Part shown: positions 17,409-26,408 of the stretch, piece by piece
Layout: each line of letters starts with the position of its first letter
How positions within the stretch are numbered: position 1 is the stretch's first letter
NCBI RefSeq assembly: GCF_001632775.1
Contig: NZ_CP015249.1
Location: 3,142,686-3,206,685 of the forward strand
DNA: 64,000 bases
Direction: 5' to 3'
Source of the DNA: Dokdonella koreensis DS-123
GTDB taxonomy: Bacteria; Pseudomonadota; Gammaproteobacteria; Xanthomonadales; Rhodanobacteraceae
Notes under the pieces: model-generated
Database searches by the model: none
What the model was told of the DNA's origin: nothing
The model's input: only the letters and a program-made list of their open reading frames with translations
Translations under genes and position numbers: made by a program

Positions 17409-19043
17409 TCAGCGATAGCGCTCCTCGAGCAGGTCGATCTCGCGTACGAGCTTGCGCGCGCTCTCGTCGGACAGCGCCCGCTCGCGCGCCAGGCGATAGA
17501 CCGCCTCGCGCTCGGCGCCCAGGCCGGCCAGCCGCAGTTCGCGCTCGACCGCGTCGCCCTTGCGGATGCGGTCGGCCGCCTCGCCGGTCTGCGCCTGGCC
17601 GTCGATGCGGCGGCGGTACAGGTCCATCACGCGCGCGGCGGCCTCGGCGTGCAGGTCGGCGTCGGCCTGGCCCTGCGCGAGCCGGTGGCCGGCCGCCTCG
17701 ACCGCCTGCATCGCCGCCTGCGAGGCGGCCACGCGCGCGCGGTCCTCGTCGGCGTGGTGCTCCGGCTCGGTCGGCAGCTCCAGGTCGCGCAGCAGCCACG
17801 GCAGGCCGATGCTGGCCACCAGCAGCGACAGGATGATCACCGCCGTGGCGAGGAAGATCGCCAGGTCGCGCGCCGGGAACGGCGTGCCGTCGGCCAGCAC
17901 CAGCGGCAGCGTCAGCACGCCGGCCAGCGTGATCGCGCCGCGCACGCCGGCCAGCGAGACCGCCAGGACCAGGCGCAGGCTCGGCCGGCGCACGGCCTCG
18001 CCGCGCTGCAGCGCGCGGAACAGCGTGAACTTCAGCGACAGCCAGACCCAGAAGAAGCGCAGCGCCGCCAGCCCCAGGTTGATCGCCAGCACGTAGACCA
18101 CCAGCCACCACGGCGAGTGGTGGCCGGACTCCTGCACCGATTCGACCGCGCCGGAGAAGATGCGCGGCAGCTGCTCGCCGAGCAGGACGAAGATGATGCC
18201 GTTGAGCGCGAACTGCACCGTGTCCCAGACCGCCGTGCGCTGCACGCGCGTGGTGGCCAGCGCGCGGCCGGTCAGCTCCGCGTAGCTCATCGTCACGCCG
18301 GCCGCGACCGCGGCCAGGATGCCCGAGCAGCCGGCGTGCTCGGCCAGCTGGTAGGCGCCGAACGGGATCAGCAGGCTGACCAGGATCTGCGAGCCGGCCT
18401 CCTCGCCGAAGCGGCGACTGACCGCGTTCTTGGCCAGCGTGACGCCCGCGGTGAAGGCCACACCGATCACCACGCCGCCGATCGCGAGCCACAGGAAGGT
18501 CAGTGCGGCATCCGACAGCGAGAACGCGCCGGTGACCGCGGCGGCGACCGCGAAGCGGAAGCAGACCAGGCCGGAGGCGTCGTTGAGCAACGACTCGCCT
18601 TCCAGCACGTGCATGATGCGCTTGGGGATCGGCACGCGCGCGGCGATCGCCGAAACGGCGACCGGGTCGGTCGGCGAGACGATCGCCGCCAGCGCGAAGG
18701 CGACCGCGATCGGCATCGCCGGGATCATCCAGTGGATCAGGAAGCCCATGCCGACCACGGTGAAGACCACCAGGCCGAGCGCCAGCTCCAGGATCGTGCC
18801 CTTGTCGCGGAACAGGCCTTCCTTCGGGATGCGCCAGCCGTCGAGGAACAGCAGCGGCGGCAGGAACAGCAGGAAGAAGATCTCCGGGTCCAGCGTCACG
18901 CCGTGGTTGGCCACCGAGGCGATGACCGCGCCGAGCGCGATCTGCACCAGCGGGAGCGGCAGCGGCACCGGCAGCATCCGCACCAGGAAGCCGCTGGCGA
19001 CCACCGCCAGCAGCATCGCGAGCACGACGGCGATCGTCTCCAT
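17409..19043 (-). CDS. Na+/H+ antiporter, CPA1 family
   Basis: A 544-residue transporter with about twelve membrane helices in residues 1-400 and a soluble C-terminal tail of ~130 residues. Family signatures are FLLFLPPLLFLDGW, the ion-binding SPTDPVAVSAI and EGESLLNDASGLV, with conserved aspartates typical of NhaP/NHE-type electroneutral exchangers. It expels sodium (or potassium) in exchange for protons across the inner membrane. It starts 12 bp after the mazG stop, so it is probably the last gene of the nudE-cysQ-mazG-antiporter operon. Confidence 0.92.
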   Translation of the reverse strand: METIAVVLAMLLAVVASGFLVRMLPVPLPLPLVQIALGAVIASVANHGVTLDPEIFFLLFLPPLLFLDGWRIPKEGLFRDKGTILELALGLVVFTVVGMGFLIHWMIPAMPIAVAFALAAIVSPTDPVAVSAIAARVPIPKRIMHVLEGESLLNDASGLVCFRFAVAAAVTGAFSLSDAALTFLWLAIGGVVIGVAFTAGVTLAKNAVSRRFGEEAGSQILVSLLIPFGAYQLAEHAGCSGILAAVAAGVTMSYAELTGRALATTRVQRTAVWDTVQFALNGIIFVLLGEQLPRIFSGAVESVQESGHHSPWWLVVYVLAINLGLAALRFFWVWLSLKFTLFRALQRGEAVRRPSLRLVLAVSLAGVRGAITLAGVLTLPLVLADGTPFPARDLAIFLATAVIILSLLVASIGLPWLLRDLELPTEPEHHADEDRARVAASQAAMQAVEAAGHRLAQGQADADLHAEAAARVMDLYRRRIDGQAQTGEAADRIRKGDAVERELRLAGLGAEREAVYRLARERALSDESARKLVREIDLLEERYR

Positions 19044-19055
19044 CGGAGCGCTCCG

Positions 19056-19850
19056 TCAGCCGGCCCGCTCTTCGGCCTTGGCGCGGTCCCAGAGCCGCTC
19101 CTGCGCATCGAGCGGCGTACCGGCCAGGGCCGAGCCGGCCTCGGCCGCCAGTGCCTCCATGCGGCGGAAGCGGCGCTCGAACTTCGCATTGGCGTGCCGC
19201 AGCGCGGTCGAGACGTCCACGCGCGCATGGCGCGCGAGGTTGACGCAGACGAACAGCAGGTCGCCGATCTCGTCGGTCAGCCGCTCGCGGCCGGCGCCGG
19301 CCGCGAACTCGGCGCGCACCTCGTCCAGCTCTTCCTGCAGCTTGTCGAGCACCGGCTCGGGTCCGGGCCAGTCGAAGCCGGTCGACGCGGCGCGCTTCTG
19401 CAGCTTGGCCGCCCGCTGCCACTCCGGCAGGCCGCGCGCGATGCCGGCCAGCGCGCTGGTATCGGTGTCGCCGTCGGCGGCGCGCTCGCGGCGCTTGATC
19501 GCCTCCCACGACGCGGCGACCGCCTGCGCGTCGTCGGCGGCGGCATCGGCGAACACGTGCGGATGCCGCGTGACCATCTTCGCGCAGATCGCCTCGACCA
19601 CGTCGGCGAACGCGAAATGCCGCGCCTCCTCGGCCATGCGCGCATGGAACACCACCTGCAGCAGCAGGTCGCCCAGCTCGCCGCGCAGGTCGGCGAAGTC
19701 GCGCCGGTCGATCGCGTCGGCGACCTCGTAGGCTTCCTCGATCGTGTACGGCGCGATCGTGTCGAAGTCCTGCTCCAGGTCCCAGGGGCAGCCGCCGTCC
19801 GGATCGCGCAGGCGCGCCATGATGGTCAGCAGGTCGTCGATCGAACGCAT
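19056..19850 (-). CDS. mazG: Nucleoside triphosphate pyrophosphohydrolase MazG
   Basis: A 264-residue protein with two MazG modules. The N-terminal one holds the conserved CPWDLEQ(D) region, EEAYEV and LRGELGDLLLQVVFHARMAEE (EExxE...ExxD metal site); the C-terminal one has EELDEVRAEF and DEIGDLLFVCVNLARH. The enzyme hydrolyses NTPs to NMP and pyrophosphate and in E. coli modulates ppGpp-related stress. It lies 16 bp downstream of cysQ in the same direction. Confidence 0.95.
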   Translation of the reverse strand: MRSIDDLLTIMARLRDPDGGCPWDLEQDFDTIAPYTIEEAYEVADAIDRRDFADLRGELGDLLLQVVFHARMAEEARHFAFADVVEAICAKMVTRHPHVFADAAADDAQAVAASWEAIKRRERAADGDTDTSALAGIARGLPEWQRAAKLQKRAASTGFDWPGPEPVLDKLQEELDEVRAEFAAGAGRERLTDEIGDLLFVCVNLARHARVDVSTALRHANAKFERRFRRMEALAAEAGSALAGTPLDAQERLWDRAKAEERAG

Positions 19851-19866
19851 GAAACGGGCCTCGGGC

Positions 19867-20676
19867 TCAGGAAAAGTCGGATGCGAGCAGCCGCGGCCAG
19901 GCCACCGAGCGGTCGCCGCAGGCGATGAAATCGGTGTTCAGCAGCGTCTCGCGCCGGTTGTACGCGAACGGCCGGCCGTCGAAGCCGAGCAGCGCACCGC
20001 CGGCTTCCTCCAGCACGATCTGGCCGGCGGCCGTGTCCCATTCGGAGGTCGGCCCCAGGCGTACGTAGAGGTCGGCCGTGCCGTCGGCCACGCGCAGGAA
20101 CTTCAGCGACGAGCCGAGCGGCAGCAGGTCGTAGTCGCCGACCCGCGCCAGCATCGCGCCGAGCCGGTCGCTGCCGTGCGAGCGGCTGCCGGCGACCACC
20201 AGGGGCGCCGCGCGCGCACGCGTCGCGATCCGCCGCGCCGGGCCGGACCGGCCGGCGAGCCAGGCACCGCCGCCGCGCCAGGCAAAGCCGGTCTCGCCGC
20301 TGACCGGCACCTGGATGACGCCGAGGATCGGCGCGCCGGCGTCGATCAGCGCGATGTTGACGGTGAACTCGTCGTTGCGCTTGACGAACTCGCGCGTGCC
20401 GTCGAGCGGGTCGACCAGCCAGTAGCGCGTCCAGCCGCGCCGGTGCACCCACGGAATGTCGGCGGCCTCCTCCGACAGCACCGGCCAGTCCGGCGTCAGC
20501 GCCTGCAGCCCGTCGGCGATGATCCGGTGCGCGGCCAGGTCCGCCGCCGTCAGCGGCGTGTGGTCCTGCTTGTGACGGACCGCGAAATCGCCGTGGTAGA
20601 CCTCGAGGATGGCCGCCGCCGCCCGGCCCGCCAGCGCGCAGATCGCCGGCGCCAGGGCGTCCAGGCTCAGGGGCAT
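19867..20676 (-). CDS. cysQ: 3'(2'),5'-bisphosphate nucleotidase CysQ
   Basis: A 269-residue member of the inositol monophosphatase superfamily. Metal-binding motifs are EEAAD (about residue 70), DPLDGTREFVKR (DPxDGT, about 91-102) and SEWDTAAGQIVLEEAGG (WDxAAG, about 212). CysQ removes the 3' phosphate from PAP formed during sulfate assimilation. The ATG at 20676 gives MPLSLDALAP and overlaps the nudE stop by 10 bp. The nudE-cysQ pair is commonly conserved, consistent with shared handling of adenine-nucleotide by-products. Confidence 0.94.
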   Translation of the reverse strand: MPLSLDALAPAICALAGRAAAAILEVYHGDFAVRHKQDHTPLTAADLAAHRIIADGLQALTPDWPVLSEEAADIPWVHRRGWTRYWLVDPLDGTREFVKRNDEFTVNIALIDAGAPILGVIQVPVSGETGFAWRGGGAWLAGRSGPARRIATRARAAPLVVAGSRSHGSDRLGAMLARVGDYDLLPLGSSLKFLRVADGTADLYVRLGPTSEWDTAAGQIVLEEAGGALLGFDGRPFAYNRRETLLNTDFIACGDRSVAWPRLLASDFS

Positions 20677-21227
20677 GGCCGATAGCGCCCGGCCAGGTAC
20701 TCGCGCGCGATGAACAGCGCGGCGATCGAGCGGCCGTCGCTGACTTCCGGATGGCCGATCAGGTCGTGCAGCTCCGACAGCTTCCACGGCACGATGTCCA
20801 GCGGCTCGGGCTCGTCGCCGGGAAGGCGCTCCGGATAGAGGTCGCGCGCGATCACGACATGGGTCATCGCGGTCATGTACGACGGCGACAGCGACAGCGT
20901 CGCCAGGATGTGCAGGTCGCGCGCGCCGAAGCCGATCTCTTCCTTGAGCTCGCGGTCGGCACCCTGCTCGACCGTCTCGTCCTGGTCCAGCCGGCCCTTG
21001 GGCACGCCGATCTCGTAGCGGTCCAGGCCCGCGGCGTACTCGCGCACCAGCAGCACGGTGTCCTCGTCGCGCATCGGCACGATGATGACGGCGCCCAGGC
21101 CGCTGCCGCGCAGCCGCTCGAACGTGCGCCGCTCGCCGTTGGAGAACTCCAGGTCCAGTTGCTCGACCCGCAGGAAGCGGCTGCCTTCGACAGGCCGCCG
21201 CGCGAGGACGGTGGGAGGTTTGCGCAT
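20667..21227 (-). CDS. nudE: ADP compounds hydrolase NudE (Nudix)
   Basis: A 186-residue Nudix enzyme; the box runs from GVPKGRLDQDE to RELKEEIGF (about residues 84-109) with the G-x5-E-x7-REL-x-EE pattern. NudE hydrolyses ADP-ribose, NADH and diadenosine polyphosphates. The ATG before RKPPTVLARR is used; open sequence upstream is out of family. It is first in the operon with cysQ, mazG and the antiporter gene. The downstream end of the protein overlaps the cysQ start. Confidence 0.9.
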   Translation of the reverse strand: MRKPPTVLARRPVEGSRFLRVEQLDLEFSNGERRTFERLRGSGLGAVIIVPMRDEDTVLLVREYAAGLDRYEIGVPKGRLDQDETVEQGADRELKEEIGFGARDLHILATLSLSPSYMTAMTHVVIARDLYPERLPGDEPEPLDIVPWKLSELHDLIGHPEVSDGRSIAALFIAREYLAGRYRPCP

Positions 21228-21496
21228 CCGCGCATTGTACGCATCGCGTCCGGCCGCGCGAGCCGGGACGGCCGCGCGCAGGCCCGGCACGGCCGTCCGC
21301 ACGCCTCGCTCCCGGCCGGCCGGCGCTGTACCGACGCGGCCGGCGGCGGCGTCCCGCGCGGCGGCGTCCCGCGCGCGGGGCCGGCCTTTCGCTCCCGATG
21401 CGCGAGGGCGGCGAGCCGCCTCCGTGACTTCCGGGGCTGGTCGGCGGCCGCCGTTGGCGGTATCGGTCCGCTTCGTCTCGCCGAACCGGAGCTTGC

Positions 21497-24400
21497 ATGT
21501 CCCCGCAACGCGCGTTTTCCCTCCTCCTCCTTGCCGGCGCAGCCGCGGTCTCGCTGCCGGCCGCAGCCGATACGCGGCTGTTGCGCTTTCCCGATGTCTG
21601 CGGCGAGCGTGTCGTCTTCACCTATGCCGGCGACCTGTGGACCACGTCGGTCCAGGGCGGCACGGCGGTGCGCCTGACAGCCGGCCCCGGCCTGGAGCAG
21701 TCCGCGCGCTTCTCGCCCGACTGCTCGCGCGTCGCGTTCACCGGCCAGTACGGCGGCGACGACCAGGTCTACGTGATCGACGCGGCCGGCGGTGAGCCGA
21801 CGCAGCTCACGTACTACCCGACGATCGGCCCACTGCCGCAACGCTGGGGTTTCGATCACCAGGTCTACGGCTGGACGCCGGACGGCCAGGCAGTGCTGTT
21901 CCGCTCCTGGCGCGACTCGATCAACACCTCGCATCCGCAGCTGTACACGATACCGGCCGCCGGCGGCCTGCCGACCGCGCTGCCGATGCCCAGCGCCGGC
22001 GTCGGCCGCTATTCGCCGGACGGCACGCGCATCGTCTACTCGCCCAAGTTCCGCGATTTCCGCACCTGGAACCGCTACGTCGGCGGCTGGGCGCAGGACC
22101 TGTACATCTACGATTTCGCGGCCAAGTCCGCCAAGAACATCACCAATGATCCCAATACCGACCGCGATCCGGTCTGGATCGGCGAGGCGGTGTACTTCCT
22201 CGCCGACCGCGGCGCCTACATGAACCTGTACCGCTACGACGTCGGCAGCGGCCAGACCCGCCAGCTCACCCACTACCAGGGCGCGGACGCGCGCTGGGCC
22301 AGCGGCGGCAGCAACGGCCTGATCGCCTACGAGGTCGACGGCACGCTGCACGTCTACGACACCAAGACCGACGAGGATCGCGCGCTGGCGATCACCGTGC
22401 CGAGCGACCTGGTGCGCGCCCGCGCCGAGGAACGCAGCGTCAAGGACCGGATCGAGGACTTCGCGCTCAGCGAGAACGGCAAGCGCGCGCTGTTCACCGC
22501 GCGCGGCGAGGTCTTCAGCGTGCCGGTGAAGGACGGCATCACGCTGAACCTGACGCACACGCCGGGCCTGCACGAGCGCGAGGCGGCCTGGTCCGCCGAC
22601 GGCAAGCGCCTGGCCTACGTGTCCGACCAGGACGGCGAGGAGGCGATCTGGGTGCGCAACGCCGACGGCAGCGGCGCGACCAAGCTCACCACCGAGTCGT
22701 TCGGCCGGCTGTACGCGCCGCGCTGGTCGCCGGACGGCTCGCGCATCGCCTTCGTCGACAGCGAAAGCCGCCTGCGCGTGGTCGCCACCGCCGGCGGCGG
22801 GCCGGCGCCGGTGATCGCCGACGACCCGGGCATCTCGCGGCGCGACTACGCCTGGTCGCCCGGCGGGCACTACCTCGCCTACACGCTGACCGACGCCGGT
22901 ACCCAGGTCCAGCGCCTGTTCGTCTACGACCTCGCCGCCACGCGCAGCGTCCCGGTCGGCGGTGCCGAGGCGAGCGCCTACGGACCGGCGTTCTCGCCGG
23001 ACGGCAAGCACCTGTACTTCATCGGGGATCGCGAATGGACGCCGCAGATCTCCAGCGTCGAGTGGAACTTCGCCGCCAACCGCAGTGCCGGCATCTTCGC
23101 GCTGGCGCTGCGCAAGGACGGCGCCAATCCGTTCGCGCCGAAGAACGACCGTGCCGACCAGGACGAGGACAAGGACGCCAAGGCGAACGGCAAGGACGAG
23201 GAAAAAGGTGCCAAGAAGGACGCCAAGCCCGGTGCGGTCGACGATCGCATCGACTTCGACGGCCTCGACCGCCGCCTGATCCGCGCGCCGATCGAGCCGG
23301 ACAACATCGGCTGGATCGGACTGACCGGCAAGGCGCTCTACTACGTGACCGGCGACGGCTTCTACTACGGCCGCGAGGGCGCCTACAAGAGCAAGCTCAA
23401 GGCCTACGTCTTCGACGAGCGCAAGGAGCAGGACGTGTTCGAGGACGTGCACGGGCTGGCGTTCGCGCCGGCGTCCTCCAGCGTGCTCGTGCAGAGCGGC
23501 CAGGCCTACAAGCTGATCGACCTGTCGGCCGGCAAGCCCGAGCCCAAGGACGTCAAGCTGGACGGCCTCTATGCGCGGGTCGACCCGAAGGCCGAGTACG
23601 CCGCGATCTTCGGCGAAGTCTGGCGGCGCTACCGCGACCACTTCTACGTGCACAACATGCACGGCTACGACTGGAACGCGATCCGCGCCAAGTACGAGCC
23701 GATGCTGGCCTGGGTCGGTGACCGCAGCGACCTCAACTACCTGCTCGGCCAGATGGTGGCCGAGCTCAACGTCGGCCATGCCTACGTCAGCGGCGGCGAC
23801 TTCCAGCTGCCGCAGCGGCCCAACGTCGGCCTGATCGGCGCGCGCTTCGAGCTGGACGCGGCCAGCGGCCGCTACCGCATCGCCCGGATCCTGGAAGGCA
23901 GCAACGACGAGGAGCGCTACCGCTCGCCGCTGACCGAGGTCGGTGTCGACGCCCGCGTCGGCGACTACGTGCTGGCGATCAACGGCCAGCCGCTGGGCGC
24001 GACCGACAATCCCTACCGCCTGCTGCGCGTCGCACCCGGCCAGCTGGTGCAGCTGACGCTCAACGCGCGGCCCAACGAGACCGGCGCGCGCACCGTGCTG
24101 GTCAAACCGGTCGCCAACGAAATGGACCTCAACTACTACGCCTGGACCCGGCACAACCGGGCCTACGTCGAGAAGGCCAGCGGCGGCACGCTCGGCTACC
24201 TGCACATTCCCGACATGGGCCCGGACGGCATCCGCGAGTTCATCAAGGCGTTCTACCCGCAGCTGCGCAAGCAGGGCCTGGTGGTGGACGTGCGCGACAA
24301 CGGCGGCGGCAACGTCTCGGCGATGATCATCGAACGGCTGGCGCGCAAGCCGCTGGGCCTGGGCTACGGCCGCGGCTTCGAGACCACCGGCACCTACCCG

Positions 24401-24817
24401 CAGCAGACCTTCCTCGGCCACCTGGCCGCGTTGTGCAACGGCACGACCGCCTCGGACGGCGACATCTTCTCGTACATGTTCAAGCGCGCCAAGCTCGGCC
24501 CGCTGATCGGCGAACGCACCTGGGGCGGCGTGGTCGGCATCAGCGACTGGGGCCCGCTGATCGACGGCGGCCAGGTCAGCGTGCCGCAGTTCGCCACGGC
24601 CAGTGTCGAGGGTACGTACGTGATCGAGGGCGAGGGCGTCGAGCCGGACATCGCGGTCGAGAACGACGTCGCCGCCCAGCTCGGCGGCCGCGACCCGCAG
24701 CTCGACCGCGCGATCGACGAACTCAAGAAGGCGATCGCCGCGGCTCCGGTCGGCCTGCCGCCGCGCCCGGCCGATCCGGTCAAGACACCCGACGCGCCGA
24801 AGGGACTCGGCCGCTGA
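21497..24817 (+). CDS. Exported Tricorn-like S41 peptidase
   Basis: A 1106-residue protein with a signal peptide (cleavage after PAAAD region, residue ~24). Residues 25-560 form WD40/TolB-type beta-propeller repeats (many YSPDGTRI-like turns). A charged lysine/aspartate-rich linker lies around 560-590. The Tricorn C1 domain, a PDZ domain (near VGDYVLAINGQPLG) and the S41 catalytic domain follow. Expected catalytic residues are visible: His761 in NVGHAY and Ser986 in NGTTASDGDIF. Tricorn-type proteases degrade peptides to short products; the signal peptide places this one in the periplasm. It stands alone and divergent from nudE. Confidence 0.93.
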   Translation: MSPQRAFSLLLLAGAAAVSLPAAADTRLLRFPDVCGERVVFTYAGDLWTTSVQGGTAVRLTAGPGLEQSARFSPDCSRVAFTGQYGGDDQVYVIDAAGGEPTQLTYYPTIGPLPQRWGFDHQVYGWTPDGQAVLFRSWRDSINTSHPQLYTIPAAGGLPTALPMPSAGVGRYSPDGTRIVYSPKFRDFRTWNRYVGGWAQDLYIYDFAAKSAKNITNDPNTDRDPVWIGEAVYFLADRGAYMNLYRYDVGSGQTRQLTHYQGADARWASGGSNGLIAYEVDGTLHVYDTKTDEDRALAITVPSDLVRARAEERSVKDRIEDFALSENGKRALFTARGEVFSVPVKDGITLNLTHTPGLHEREAAWSADGKRLAYVSDQDGEEAIWVRNADGSGATKLTTESFGRLYAPRWSPDGSRIAFVDSESRLRVVATAGGGPAPVIADDPGISRRDYAWSPGGHYLAYTLTDAGTQVQRLFVYDLAATRSVPVGGAEASAYGPAFSPDGKHLYFIGDREWTPQISSVEWNFAANRSAGIFALALRKDGANPFAPKNDRADQDEDKDAKANGKDEEKGAKKDAKPGAVDDRIDFDGLDRRLIRAPIEPDNIGWIGLTGKALYYVTGDGFYYGREGAYKSKLKAYVFDERKEQDVFEDVHGLAFAPASSSVLVQSGQAYKLIDLSAGKPEPKDVKLDGLYARVDPKAEYAAIFGEVWRRYRDHFYVHNMHGYDWNAIRAKYEPMLAWVGDRSDLNYLLGQMVAELNVGHAYVSGGDFQLPQRPNVGLIGARFELDAASGRYRIARILEGSNDEERYRSPLTEVGVDARVGDYVLAINGQPLGATDNPYRLLRVAPGQLVQLTLNARPNETGARTVLVKPVANEMDLNYYAWTRHNRAYVEKASGGTLGYLHIPDMGPDGIREFIKAFYPQLRKQGLVVDVRDNGGGNVSAMIIERLARKPLGLGYGRGFETTGTYPQQTFLGHLAALCNGTTASDGDIFSYMFKRAKLGPLIGERTWGGVVGISDWGPLIDGGQVSVPQFATASVEGTYVIEGEGVEPDIAVENDVAAQLGGRDPQLDRAIDELKKAIAAAPVGLPPRPADPVKTPDAPKGLGR

Positions 24818-24826
24818 GGCCCTGAC

Positions 24827-24855
24827 GAGGCGGCCGGCGTAGGGCCGGTCGCCTC
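24827..24855 (+). terminator. Hairpin terminator after Tricorn-like gene
   Basis: Two 12-nt arms (24827-24838 and 24844-24855) pair with a single G-T wobble around a GTAGG loop, 10 bp past the stop codon. No T-run follows. Confidence 0.55.
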
Positions 24856-25050
24856 AGCGCGCGAGGATGGACTCGTCTTTTCGCGTCTGCGGGATTACGC
24901 GGTTTCGATTCCTGCCCGGCTCCGGCTTTTGCCTTCGAGCGATCTGAAGCGCTTGGGCTTCGATGTCGATGCCGGTCTTGACCTTGCCCTTTTCGGGCCG
25001 GGGCATCCTCAGAAAAAACTCAAGCGGACATCTTTAGGAGCAAGAGCTTC

Positions 25051-25079
25051 CGCTCGCTCCGCGAGCGGGTGACTTTTTT
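25051..25079 (+). terminator. Hairpin followed by T-run
   Basis: A 7-bp perfect stem (25051-25057 with 25061-25067) and a TCC loop are followed six bases later by six Ts (25074-25079). It could terminate read-through from the Tricorn-like gene, though it is 234 bp past the stop; it may simply be part of a dispersed repeat. Confidence 0.4.
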
Positions 25080-25366
25080 CTTGGAAATAGTCACCAAAAC
25101 CGCCTGCGCTGACGCGAGCCGACGCGGCTGCGCCGCGCCGGTCCCCTGCGCTTCTCGGCCAGCCAGGCGCGCTGCCCCAACGCGCTTCGCTCAGACACGG
25201 GGCAGCTCTCCGGCCTGGCCGGCCTGCGATGCTCGGCTCGCTTTGGGCGCTCCGACGGCAAAGACGGAAAGCCAAGGCAAAAGCGAAAGCCAGAGCATAC
25301 GACGCGCACAAGATCGGTCGCAGGTCGCTTCCTGCGGATCGCCAAAGCGCCCGGAAACCCGGCCGG

Positions 25367-26302
25367 TCAGTCCAGTGCGTAGCCGAACTGCTGGCGGAAC
25401 TGGTCGGCGAACTCGCCGTAGGTGAAGCGCTGGTTCTGCGTGCCGGGGTGCTCGACCTTCAGCGCGCCCATCAGCGAGGCCATGCGGCCGACGGTCGGCC
25501 AGTCCAGGCCCTGCATGATCCCGTGGATCAGGCCGGCGCGGTAGGCGTCGCCGCAGCCGGTCGGATCGGAGACACGGCGCTCGTGCGCCGGCGGGATCTC
25601 GTAGGTCTCGCCGCGAGCGTGGATCAGCGAGCCGCGCGGGCCGCGCGTGACGATGTAGGCCTCGACCCGCTCGGCGATCTGCGCCGGCGTCCAGCCGGTG
25701 TTGACCTCCAGCAGCTGCGACTCGTAGTCGTTGACGGTGACGTACTGCGCCTGCTCGATGAACGCGCGGAACTCCGCGCCGTTGAACAGCGGCATCGCCT
25801 GGCCGGGATCGAAGATGAAGGGAATGCCGCGCTCGGCGAACTCCTGCGCGTGCTGGAGCATCGCCTCGCGGCCGTCCGGTGCGACGATGCCGAACGTCGC
25901 CTCCGGCACGTCGCGCACGTGGTTCTCGTACGAGCGCATCATCGCGCCGGGATGGAAGGCGGTGATCTGGTTGTCGTCCAGGTCGGTCGTGATGAACGCC
26001 TGCGCGGTGTAGAGGTCGTCCAGCGTCGAGACGTAGCGCATGTCGATGCCGCAGCGCGTGAAATGCTCGTGGTACGGGCCGAAATCCTGCCCGACCGTCG
26101 CCATCGGCAGCGGCGCGGCGCCGAGCAGCTTGAGGTTGTAGGCGATGTTGCCGGCGCAGCCGCCGAACTCGCGCCGCATGCGCGGCACCAGGAACGACAC
26201 GTTGAGGATGTGGACCTGGTCGGGAAGGATGTGATTCTTGAACTGGTCCTGGAACACCATGATGGTGTCGTACGCGAGCGAACCGCAGATCAGTGCTGAC
26301 AT
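25367..26302 (-). CDS. PfkB-family carbohydrate/adenosine kinase
   Basis: A 311-residue ribokinase-fold enzyme. Signatures: GGCAGNIAYNLKLLG near residue 48 (PfkB signature 1, substrate lid side) and DPTGCGDAYRAG near residue 250 (signature 2, with the catalytic Asp and anion hole). Length and N-terminus (MSALICGSLAYDTIM) fit the subgroup annotated as adenosine kinase in xanthomonads; other sugars remain possible. A GGAAGGAA ribosome site is 12-15 nt upstream on the minus strand. It lies in the same direction as gatCAB but 106 bp beyond it, so co-transcription is uncertain. Confidence 0.87.
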   Translation of the reverse strand: MSALICGSLAYDTIMVFQDQFKNHILPDQVHILNVSFLVPRMRREFGGCAGNIAYNLKLLGAAPLPMATVGQDFGPYHEHFTRCGIDMRYVSTLDDLYTAQAFITTDLDDNQITAFHPGAMMRSYENHVRDVPEATFGIVAPDGREAMLQHAQEFAERGIPFIFDPGQAMPLFNGAEFRAFIEQAQYVTVNDYESQLLEVNTGWTPAQIAERVEAYIVTRGPRGSLIHARGETYEIPPAHERRVSDPTGCGDAYRAGLIHGIMQGLDWPTVGRMASLMGALKVEHPGTQNQRFTYGEFADQFRQQFGYALD

Positions 26303-26408
26303 GAACGGTGTTTTCCTTCCCCGGATGGCGTGAACGAATGCAGGCGTCCGCGCCGGCGGCGCGGACAAACGGCGCGATTGTCGCAGATCGGGCCGCCCGG
26401 TGGCGGCG

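Larger units (their letters stand above)
24818..25366. other. 549-bp intergenic region with repeat-like hairpin cluster
   Basis: No credible gene is present. Around 25051-25095 lie a perfect 7-bp hairpin (CGCTCGC-TCC-GCGAGCG), then GGTGACT, a T-rich stretch, and the reverse-complementary AGTCACC. The adjoining 25096-25330 is open in several frames with Ala/Arg/Ser-rich translations. The layout (GTGAC...TTTTTTC...GTCACC next to a GC-rich block) resembles the dispersed intergenic repeats seen in many xanthomonad genomes. That is from general knowledge, and copy number cannot be tested here. Confidence 0.4.

Noticed and set aside
25009-25311. 100-codon frame in the gap before the PfkB kinase
   Set aside because: Low-complexity Ala/Arg/Ser composition, no ribosome site, and it spans the hairpin cluster; better explained as a repeat.
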